DNA of 59,619 nucleotides from Parvularcula maris (lineage in GTDB: Bacteria > Pseudomonadota > Alphaproteobacteria > Caulobacterales > Parvularculaceae): positions 1-59,619 of the forward strand of contig NZ_JANIBC010000016.1 of the NCBI RefSeq assembly GCF_024505085.1, written 5' to 3'. Under the pieces are notes generated by a model. That model ran no database searches. It was not told the origin of the DNA and saw nothing but the letters and a program-made list of their open reading frames with translations. The translations under genes were made by a program, and so were the position numbers. Shown here one piece after another: positions 51,500-58,755 of this stretch. The first letter of the stretch is position 1. Each line of letters starts with the position of its first letter.

Positions 51500-54400
51500 A
51501 TGTCAGAGCCGAAGAGCTTCGCAACAAAGATCTTTGAGGACGAAGAAGAAGACCTTCCCTTTCTCCTCTCTTCTCCCGCTTGGCACGAACAGAAAAGCGA
51601 CTGGCTCCTGACCGCAGCCTCTCTGCCGAACGCCGCTGCGTCCACATCGAGCTTCACTGCCGAAGGCCAGGAACTCGCCGAGATGGTCGATGGCCTGGGA
51701 CAGCTCAACAACGACATCCTCTCCGTGCGAGGTCTTTTCACCAGGGCCAAGGCCGTTGCCGAGGACATCGACAACATCCTCGGCTTCTTCGAAGACGTCG
51801 AGAACACCGCCCGCTGCGTGCGCGAGATCATCGACGGTGTCGGCAAAGCGATGACGCTGTTCGCGAAGCACCCGGTTCTCAAGACCATAGCGCGTCGCCT
51901 CAACGACGTCTTCGACGACATCGAAGACCAGATCAAAAAGATCGAGGACAAAGCTGCCGAGATCGACCATCGGCTGGAGCCCGCGAGCGCCAAGGTAGCC
52001 GATGCCATCGGCGACCTTGACGAGCTGATCGGCAAGCTGAGCAAGACAAGCAAAGGCGTCACCGACCTTTCCGACGCGACCCAGGCGGCGGATGACAACT
52101 TCATCGTCATTCAGTACCTGTCGGCGAAGCTCGCCGAACTGCTCGACACGGGCGCTGCCGGTGCCAACGAAGCGCTCGATGTCCTGAACGCGGCCGGGGA
52201 TGCCACGCTCCCAGGGCTTTTGGAGCTCGAAGCCACCGTTGCCGACATGTTCGGCATTGTCGACGGCATCTCCGAGATCTCCGGCCTGGTGGACGAGGCG
52301 CGCTCCGTTCAGGCGGATATGCAGGAGATCAAGAGCTATCTCGAGGTACTGCAGCAGCCCACGGAGATCCTGCGCAAGGTCATGCTGCCGCTGGAGCCGA
52401 TCCTCTCGGCTGCCGACTTCGTCTACAACACCGTCGTCGCTCCAGTGGTCGACCCCGTCATCGACGCTCTAGGGGTGGAGAAGCTGTTCGACACGATCAG
52501 GGCCGAGCTCGAAAAACTCCTTCCGTCCGGGTTCGATCTGACGCTCACCGACCTCGATACGCGCATCGCCGATCTTCTCTCAGGCCTCGACCAACCGGAC
52601 TGGCTGGAGGCGCCTGAGTTCCTGGACAGTTTCGACGCGAAGGTCACAGAAACCCTCTTCGAAGTTCGCAACATGACCGGTGACGGCCAGGACGATGGCG
52701 ACGAGAGTTCCGACCCCAACCTGATCATCTTCATGGAGAAGGGCGACGGGACGGGCGAGGGCATGAACTCCGCCGACCTCATCGCCGGGACCACCGAGAG
52801 CGAGACGCTCATCGGCAACGGCGGCGACGACATCTTCATCGCCAATCGCGGCGACGATACGATCTATGGGGACTATAGGGATGCCTTGGCCCCTGGCGAC
52901 GTTGACTTCTCGGGTGAGGACAAGGCGATCTTCACCGGCTCCTTCGCCCAGTACGACATCTCTCGCCCTGAAAACGACCCAGAAGGCCGTGTCGTCGTCG
53001 TCGACCACCTCTCACCGATCACCCCTTCGGGGGACGAGGGAACGAACACCCTCTACGACGTCGAGAAGTTCAGCTTCGCCGACCTCGAGAACCCGATCGG
53101 CATCGACGAGCTCGACCAGATCGTCCGACTGCCCGGTAGTCAGGGGCAGACCTTTACGGGCGACGGCGAGAGGAACTTCGTGTTCGGATCGTCGGGCAAC
53201 GACTATTTCGATGGCCTTGGCGGCGACGACTACCTTTACGGCGGCGCAGGCACGGACACGCTACTGGGCGGCACGGGGAACGATGTCCTCAACGCAGGCG
53301 CGAAGGGCGCGGTGGGGCTCGAGTTCCTGGACGGCGGCGAGGGGAACGACGCCGCAGATTTCCTCGACTTCGGTAGCACCGCACGGCTTCTCTTGGACCT
53401 GTCGCAGGACGGCCCAAGCGTTCACATGTTCTACACGACCAACGTGATCGTCCGCTCGATCGAGAAGGTAGGAGGCAGCCTCTACAGCGATATCTTCTAC
53501 GGCGACGAGCGCGCGAACAGCCTCGACGGCCGGGCGGGCTTCGACACCCTTCGCGGGCTCGAAGGTCACGACACCCTGAAGGGCGGGGACGGCAACGATG
53601 TCCTTCTCGGCGATCTCGGCAACGACCTCATCCTCGGCGGGGACGGCGCCGATCTGATCACGACCGGGGGCGGCAGCGACACGGTCGCGGGCGGACTGGG
53701 CCTCGACCAGATCTTCTACGGCGACTACTCCCCGTCCTTCATGGACCGTTTCAACGCGCTCGGCCTCCGCCTCCGCGACGATATCCGCTACGGCACGGCG
53801 CCCGATGTCGAGGGGGTCATCAGCCGGATCGAAGCCGACCTTCACGAAGGGTTCGTGAGGAAGTACGGCGTGGACGGATCGGTCATCGGTACCGATACCA
53901 TCTCTGACATCCAGGGCATCGCCGGAACCGGCGGCGACGATACGATCCGCGGTAGCGACATCGACGACTATCTCGGCGGCGGCGCGGGCAACGACACCTT
54001 TGTCTCGCGCGGAGCGAGCGGCGTGATCGACCGCTATTACGGCGACGCCGGCGATGATACTGCCCTCATCACCCCCCTGGGCATCCACTACTTCTATGCT
54101 CACGAAGGGAACGACCGGACTGAGGTTCTAGGCGAGCCGGTCCCCGGTGCCCTGTTCACCCTCTATTTCGAAGGCGGCTCAGGCACGGACGAGCTCGATC
54201 TCTCGGGCTTCGGCCGCGGCGTCGTTTCGGTCTTTGACCCGATCCCCGCCTTCTCCTGGACCGGCTACGGCCTCGGCGCCGCAGGAGAAGCAGAGACGGC
54301 CATTCTGGCCAAGGGCCTCGAAGTCCTGCGGCTGACGGACTTCGCGGACGAGGTGAACGCGAACGTCCTCCGGCAGTTCATGACAGGGAACTTCGCGGTC

Positions 54401-56689
54401 TATGGCGGCGCGGGGGACGACACGATCGGCGGCCCGAGCAACCAGAGCGGCGAACAGCTCCTCTTCGGTGAGGAAGGGAACGACTTCATCCTCGTCGACG
54501 GCGACCGGGTCCAGGCCTTCGGCGGGGTCGGCGACGACGCCTTCGTGGTCGAGCAGAGAGAGGTCGGCGGCATCAGCCACACCGTCTCGGGCGGGGCGGG
54601 CAACGACACCGTCCAGGTCCTCTCTAGGACAGGGGTTCTCGACGGCGGGGACGGGATCGACGTCCTCTGGTACGCGGTCGGCGACCTGCGCAACCAGATA
54701 CGCGTCAGCGTAGACCTTGCAGCCAGCTCGTCCAATTTCCAGCTCGCTGGCGGCTCCATCAGCAACTTCGAGGTGGTCGTCGGCGGCCTTCTGCAGGACA
54801 CGCTGGCCGGGGACGAAGGCGCCAACGAGTTGGCCGGGCGTGATCACCACGACGTCCTCTACGGCCGCGGCGGCAACGACACCCTCTGGGGCGGCCTCTA
54901 CAACGACAAGCTCTATGGCGGCGACGGCAACGACCTCCTGATCGGGGGCGCAGGGCAGGACACCCTTGACGGCGGCGCAGGCATCGACACGATCTCCTAC
55001 ACCTGGCGCGAGGCCTACTTCTCGATCCCCGGCCTTTTCGGCCAGGATTCGGAGCGGGCGAACGTCTCGGTAGACCTAGCGGCGGGAACCGCGAAGACCT
55101 GGCAGCCCGCCACCGGCCTTCGCTACACGGACTTCATCTCGAACGTCGAGAACGTCATCGGCGGCGACGGCTTCGACACGCTGAGGGGGGACGAGGGGGC
55201 GAACCTGCTGATCGGCGGGGACGGCGACGATACGATCTGGGGAGGGGCCGGAGACGACATCCTGGTCGGCGGCAACGGGCAGGACCGTCTCTACGGCGAG
55301 GGCGGCGACGACATCATCGTCTACACGTTGAACGAGGCGGAGGGCACCTATACTAGCGCCTGGATCGAGGTCATCAGCGGGGGGAGCGGCGAGGACACCC
55401 TCGACCTCACCGGGGACCAGGACACCCTTGTATGGGGGGAAGCGGTCACCGGTATCAGGCTCGACTTCGAGGACCCCTCGGCCTCGACTTCCGGCAGCAA
55501 CATGCGCGTCTTTGGCGCGCACCCCTCTCAGCCTCTCGACGTCGCCTATGTCACACCGGACTTCGAGGTCATTCTCGGCAGCATCGGCAACGATACGATC
55601 CGCGGAACGAGCATCGGCGAGCGGATCGAAGGATCGGGCCATGGCGACAAGACGCTGGGCGATGCGGACGTCCTCGACGGCCGCGGCGGCGCGGACAGCC
55701 TCTACGGCTGGGGCGGGGACGACACCCTGATGGGGGGCGACGGCGAGGATCTCATCCATGGCGGTCTCGGCGATGATCTTCTCACCGGGGGTGCGGGCCT
55801 CGACCGCTTCGTTTGGGACACGGAGAACCTTCAAGGTCAGTCCGACAGCGTCACGGACCTCGCAGAGAGCGAGTTCCTCGTTTTCGCAGGCGGCGCGAAG
55901 CTCCTGAGCCTCATTGGTTCGGCCGATTTCAATGGCGACCCAGGGCAAGTGCAAGTCAGGGCGACGGGCGGCACCACCAACCTCGCGATCGACCTCGACG
56001 GCGACGGCACTGCGGATTTTGACCTGGTACTGACGGGAGAGTTCTCTTTTGAGCTATCAGAAGAGGGCGGCGATACGGTTCTGACTGCAGGCTCGGCCTC
56101 CCCGCCTCCCCAAGCGGTGGATGACGGGTTCGACTACGTCACTGGGACCGGTGCGCAGGTCCTCGACGTTCTCGCAAACGACACACCGGAAGCCCTCCGT
56201 ATCGTGTCGGTTGGTACCGAGAACACTCGAGGCATGGTCACCCTCCGCCCCGATGGTCAGATCACCTACGACGCGATGGGCGCTTTCGACATCGTCTCTG
56301 ACGCGCAGAGTGTCACCGATAGCTTCACCTATGTGGTCGAGGACGCTGCCGGCCGCCGTACGACGGCGCAGGTGACCGTGTTCGCCGACCACGACGCCGA
56401 TGGAATCGCGAGCTTCGAGGACAACGCCATCTTCGTCGCCAATGCCGACCAGCGCGATACGGATGGAGACGGCTACGGCAATGTGGTCGATGCCGACTTC
56501 AACGCAGACGGCGTCGTCAACGGCGTGGACTTGGGCATCTTTGCGGCCGATTTCGGTAAGACCGACCCGAGTTTCAGTCTCGATACGGATCTCAATGGTG
56601 ACGGCGCCGTCAACGGCGTGGACCTAGGCATCATGGCCGACTTCTTCGGGAGCGTTCCGGGTCCGTCCTATATCGACCTTGTAGAGTGA
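51500..56689 (+). CDS. Giant RTX protein with helical N-terminus and C-terminal dockerin
   Basis: The 1729-residue product has no signal peptide. Residues 1-395 are strongly helical and charged (IGKLSKTSKGVTDLSDATQA), suggesting coiled coils. From about 430 to 1435 there are many RTX Ca2+-binding nonapeptides (GGDGNDLLIGGAGQDTL). An Ig-like domain with VLDVLANDTPEA follows at about 1535-1627. The C-terminal 100 residues are a thrombospondin-3-like Asp-rich linker (ANADQRDTDGDGYGN) and two dockerin repeats, DADFNADGVVNGVDLGIF and DTDLNGDGAVNGVDLGIM, each with an F-hand-type Ca2+ loop. GGGAGAGAAGACC precedes the ATG. RTX repeats imply type I secretion, but the exporter is not in the window. The following gene encodes a cohesin-like protein, the expected binding partner of a dockerin. 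Confidence 0.9.
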   Translation: MSEPKSFATKIFEDEEEDLPFLLSSPAWHEQKSDWLLTAASLPNAAASTSSFTAEGQELAEMVDGLGQLNNDILSVRGLFTRAKAVAEDIDNILGFFEDVENTARCVREIIDGVGKAMTLFAKHPVLKTIARRLNDVFDDIEDQIKKIEDKAAEIDHRLEPASAKVADAIGDLDELIGKLSKTSKGVTDLSDATQAADDNFIVIQYLSAKLAELLDTGAAGANEALDVLNAAGDATLPGLLELEATVADMFGIVDGISEISGLVDEARSVQADMQEIKSYLEVLQQPTEILRKVMLPLEPILSAADFVYNTVVAPVVDPVIDALGVEKLFDTIRAELEKLLPSGFDLTLTDLDTRIADLLSGLDQPDWLEAPEFLDSFDAKVTETLFEVRNMTGDGQDDGDESSDPNLIIFMEKGDGTGEGMNSADLIAGTTESETLIGNGGDDIFIANRGDDTIYGDYRDALAPGDVDFSGEDKAIFTGSFAQYDISRPENDPEGRVVVVDHLSPITPSGDEGTNTLYDVEKFSFADLENPIGIDELDQIVRLPGSQGQTFTGDGERNFVFGSSGNDYFDGLGGDDYLYGGAGTDTLLGGTGNDVLNAGAKGAVGLEFLDGGEGNDAADFLDFGSTARLLLDLSQDGPSVHMFYTTNVIVRSIEKVGGSLYSDIFYGDERANSLDGRAGFDTLRGLEGHDTLKGGDGNDVLLGDLGNDLILGGDGADLITTGGGSDTVAGGLGLDQIFYGDYSPSFMDRFNALGLRLRDDIRYGTAPDVEGVISRIEADLHEGFVRKYGVDGSVIGTDTISDIQGIAGTGGDDTIRGSDIDDYLGGGAGNDTFVSRGASGVIDRYYGDAGDDTALITPLGIHYFYAHEGNDRTEVLGEPVPGALFTLYFEGGSGTDELDLSGFGRGVVSVFDPIPAFSWTGYGLGAAGEAETAILAKGLEVLRLTDFADEVNANVLRQFMTGNFAVYGGAGDDTIGGPSNQSGEQLLFGEEGNDFILVDGDRVQAFGGVGDDAFVVEQREVGGISHTVSGGAGNDTVQVLSRTGVLDGGDGIDVLWYAVGDLRNQIRVSVDLAASSSNFQLAGGSISNFEVVVGGLLQDTLAGDEGANELAGRDHHDVLYGRGGNDTLWGGLYNDKLYGGDGNDLLIGGAGQDTLDGGAGIDTISYTWREAYFSIPGLFGQDSERANVSVDLAAGTAKTWQPATGLRYTDFISNVENVIGGDGFDTLRGDEGANLLIGGDGDDTIWGGAGDDILVGGNGQDRLYGEGGDDIIVYTLNEAEGTYTSAWIEVISGGSGEDTLDLTGDQDTLVWGEAVTGIRLDFEDPSASTSGSNMRVFGAHPSQPLDVAYVTPDFEVILGSIGNDTIRGTSIGERIEGSGHGDKTLGDADVLDGRGGADSLYGWGGDDTLMGGDGEDLIHGGLGDDLLTGGAGLDRFVWDTENLQGQSDSVTDLAESEFLVFAGGAKLLSLIGSADFNGDPGQVQVRATGGTTNLAIDLDGDGTADFDLVLTGEFSFELSEEGGDTVLTAGSASPPPQAVDDGFDYVTGTGAQVLDVLANDTPEALRIVSVGTENTRGMVTLRPDGQITYDAMGAFDIVSDAQSVTDSFTYVVEDAAGRRTTAQVTVFADHDADGIASFEDNAIFVANADQRDTDGDGYGNVVDADFNADGVVNGVDLGIFAADFGKTDPSFSLDTDLNGDGAVNGVDLGIMADFFGSVPGPSYIDLVE

Positions 56690-56732
56690 CCTTCAGCAGA
56701 GGGGTCAGAAGCCCCGATTTGGGAGTATGAAG

Positions 56733-57308
56733 ATGATCAAGCATGGTAAGACATGGATGGGCGCCCTAGCGGCGTTCCTGCTCGGCTCAGCCGCTCAAGC
56801 CGCCGTCGTTCTGGACACGAGCGACACGAACGATCTCGAGGTGGGTGATACCTTCATCGTCACGGTCGCAACCGATGACGCCCAGGCGGCATTCGACAGC
56901 TTCCAGTTCGACCTCACCTTCGATGCCGGCATCATCGGCTATCTGGGCGGAACCTTCGGACCCGCCTTCACTTTCACGAACGCACAGCAGGAACCTCCGG
57001 GTGCAACGGGCGGGACCACCGTCAGCAACATCACGGGCGGTGTGATCTTCCAGGAGCTGAGCGGCGCGCTGACGCTGGTTGATCTCGAGTTCGTCGTCAG
57101 AGCGGCAGGCACGACCGATGTCGCCCTGTCACCGGCGGTAGGGTTCTTCCTCACGCTTCTCGGCAGCGCGGTCGAAGCTGGGACGCCCCCATCTTTCACC
57201 CTCAGCATCGCCGAAGCACCCGGCGACGCCGTACCGCTGCCAGCGGGCGCGCTGCTCTTCGCCCCTGCCCTCGCCTTCCTGGTGCGGAAAGCGCGCGCTC
57301 AGGCATAG
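56733..57308 (+). CDS. Cohesin-like domain protein with VPLPA-CTERM sorting signal
   Basis: The product has about 191 residues. A signal peptide (MIKHGKTWMGALAAFLLGSA, cleavage near AQA) is followed by a beta-sandwich resembling cohesin: LEVGDTFIVTVATDD, FDSFQFDLTFDAGIIGY, GGVIFQELSG and LTLVDLEFVVRAAGTTDV, the order seen in type I cohesins. The C-terminus VPLPAGALLFAPALAFLVRK is a VPLPA-CTERM signal for exosortase sorting. I prefer the ATG at 56733 because GGGAG is 7 nt upstream; an ATG at 56727 is too close to it. It lies 43 nt after the dockerin-bearing RTX gene, so the two are probably co-expressed and bind each other outside the cell. Confidence 0.78.
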   Translation: MIKHGKTWMGALAAFLLGSAAQAAVVLDTSDTNDLEVGDTFIVTVATDDAQAAFDSFQFDLTFDAGIIGYLGGTFGPAFTFTNAQQEPPGATGGTTVSNITGGVIFQELSGALTLVDLEFVVRAAGTTDVALSPAVGFFLTLLGSAVEAGTPPSFTLSIAEAPGDAVPLPAGALLFAPALAFLVRKARAQA

Positions 57309-57530
57309 CTGAGTTCGTCGGCTTGAGGCTGGAGCGATTGGGGCGGACCGTGATGGTCTCAACGCTTCTGCGCTTCGTCGGGGTGTGGTTCGGCCTATCC
57401 AGGGCGAGCCGCATCTCCTCGCTTGAAGCAGATGCCCGACGCCTTCCTAGGGACTGCAAGACGGACCAACTGCAGGCCGAGGCCGGGTTCCGCCAGCGCT
57501 ACCGGTTCCTTCCTTCTGCTGCGATGCGGT

Positions 57531-57554
57531 AACGGAAGGCCGATTCCGTTTTTT
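57531..57554 (+). terminator. Intrinsic transcription terminator
   Basis: AACGGAA at 57531-57537 and TTCCGTT at 57544-57550 form a perfect 7-bp stem with a 6-nt loop and run straight into a T-tract ending at 57554. It would end the transcript of the RTX/cohesin genes. Confidence 0.8.
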
Positions 57555-57582
57555 GCAGGCTTTGCAAACCTTTCCATATATT
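57553..57582 (+). promoter_or_regulatory. Sigma-70-like promoter for the GH43 gene
   Basis: TTGCAG at 57553-57558 and TATATT at 57577-57582 are spaced by 18 nt. This would place the transcript start near 57589 and leave a leader of about 57 nt before the ATG at 57646. It sits immediately after the terminator. Confidence 0.6.
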
Positions 57583-57619
57583 AGCGGCCTTTTCACTCGT
57601 TCTTCCTTCTCCTACTCGT

Positions 57620-57644
57620 GGTCACCTGGAAAATGGAGGTGACC
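57620..57644 (+). promoter_or_regulatory. Hairpin sequestering the Shine-Dalgarno of the GH43 gene
   Basis: GGTCACCT at 57620-57627 pairs perfectly with AGGTGACC at 57637-57644 around a 9-nt loop. The 3' arm contains most of the near-perfect Shine-Dalgarno GGAGGTGA, one base before the ATG's upstream AA. Folding of the leader would hide the ribosome-binding site, suggesting translational control. Confidence 0.5.
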
Positions 57645-57645
57645 A

Positions 57646-58755
57646 ATGCCTAGACCGTTCTTGAAAAGAACGATTTCTCTTTTCGTCGTCTCTTCATTCT
57701 TGCTTGCGGCCTGCGGGGGCGGAGGTGGCGGTGGTTCCAGTAGCCCGCCGCCGCGCACGGACAACCCCCCTCCCACGCCGCCGCCGCCGCCGCCCGCAGC
57801 GGTCGATACGGCCCTCAACACCTCGGTGACGGGCGTCCCCGTGAACTTCGTACACGACCCGACCATCGTGAAGATCGGTGACCGCTACCACCTCTTCCAT
57901 ACCTCCAACGATGTCGATGATGCAGGCTATATCTACTGGCGCTACTCGGACGATATGATCAACTGGCGTTTCGCCGGAGCCATCTTCGACGAGATCCCTC
58001 AGTACGCTGTGGCGGAGGTGACCGAGACCGACCCGAACGATCCTCCCGAGGGGGTCTGGGCACCGCACGCCATGGTGGTTGGCGACGAGCTTTGGGTCTA
58101 CTACTCCGTGTTCGCTTATCACGAGTCCAACGGCGATAGGGAGTCCCTCTCGGGCCTGGTCACGATTCCCATCGCCGACATCGACGTCGACGATCCGATG
58201 TCGGGCTGGACCGACCAGGGGCTCGTCATCAACGCCGAGCCTGAGCCTACCGACCGATACAGCGCCATCGACGTTCATGTCCTTGAGGACCCGAACGACG
58301 GCAAATGGTGGATGACCTTCGGCAGCTACTGGTCGGGAATCGAGATCATCGAGCTCGACCCCTCCACCGGCAAGCCCTTCGCCAACACGACGCCGACCAA
58401 TATCGGCGATACGGGGACGGCCCTCAACCCCATCGAGGCTCCCGTTCTCGTCTACCGGGACGGGTACTACTACCTCTTCGTGTCGAAGGATGCCTGCTGT
58501 CAGGGCTATGACAGCACCTACAACGTGGTGGTCGGACGATCGCCCAACCCGATGGGCCCCTATGTGGACCGGGACATGGTGCTGATGACCGACGATGGCG
58601 GCTATCAGGTTCTGGACAATGACAGCGATCCGACGGGCCGCTACCGTGGGCCGGGTCACAACGACATCTACAAGGAGGGCGATGACTGGTACATCGTCTA
58701 CCACGCCTACAGGGCGGACGGTCTTCCCGAGCTGCGTATCCATACGCTTCTGTGA
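57646..58755 (+). CDS. GH43 lipoprotein (arabinanase-like), ends at in-frame TGA
   Basis: The product has 369 residues. A lipoprotein signal (SLFVVSSFLLAAC lipobox) and a Gly/Pro linker lead to a five-bladed-propeller glycoside hydrolase of family 43. The catalytic triad is visible: Asp in VHDPTIVKIGDRYH, Asp in YSAIDVHVLED, Glu in LNPIEAPVLVYRDGYY. Late features YRGPGHNDIYKEGDDWYIVY resemble arabinan endo-1,5-alpha-L-arabinosidases. The frame ends at TGA 58753-58755 within LRIHTLL-stop-DEEGWPF, where family members usually have Trp (LxWDxDGWP). The true end of the domain therefore appears cut by a nonsense codon; activity of the truncated product is uncertain. Confidence 0.85.
   Translation: MPRPFLKRTISLFVVSSFLLAACGGGGGGGSSSPPPRTDNPPPTPPPPPPAAVDTALNTSVTGVPVNFVHDPTIVKIGDRYHLFHTSNDVDDAGYIYWRYSDDMINWRFAGAIFDEIPQYAVAEVTETDPNDPPEGVWAPHAMVVGDELWVYYSVFAYHESNGDRESLSGLVTIPIADIDVDDPMSGWTDQGLVINAEPEPTDRYSAIDVHVLEDPNDGKWWMTFGSYWSGIEIIELDPSTGKPFANTTPTNIGDTGTALNPIEAPVLVYRDGYYYLFVSKDACCQGYDSTYNVVVGRSPNPMGPYVDRDMVLMTDDGGYQVLDNDSDPTGRYRGPGHNDIYKEGDDWYIVYHAYRADGLPELRIHTLL

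Larger units (their letters stand above)
57309..57645. other. 337-nt intergenic region with terminator, promoter and RBS hairpin
   Basis: No gene is supported; a 69-codon frame at 57323-57532 lacks recognisable features. The region holds, in order, an intrinsic terminator (57531-57554), a sigma-70-like promoter (57553-57582) and a hairpin over the ribosome-binding site (57620-57644), which separate the RTX/cohesin unit from the GH43 gene. Confidence 0.6.

Noticed and set aside
52790-55800. Tandem DNA repeats resembling a repeat array
   Set aside because: The periodicity comes from RTX nonapeptide codons within one reading frame; there are no conserved direct repeats with unique spacers, so it is not a CRISPR array.
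57323-57532. 69-codon frame downstream of the cohesin-like gene
   Set aside because: It has no ribosome site or recognisable features and simply precedes the terminator.
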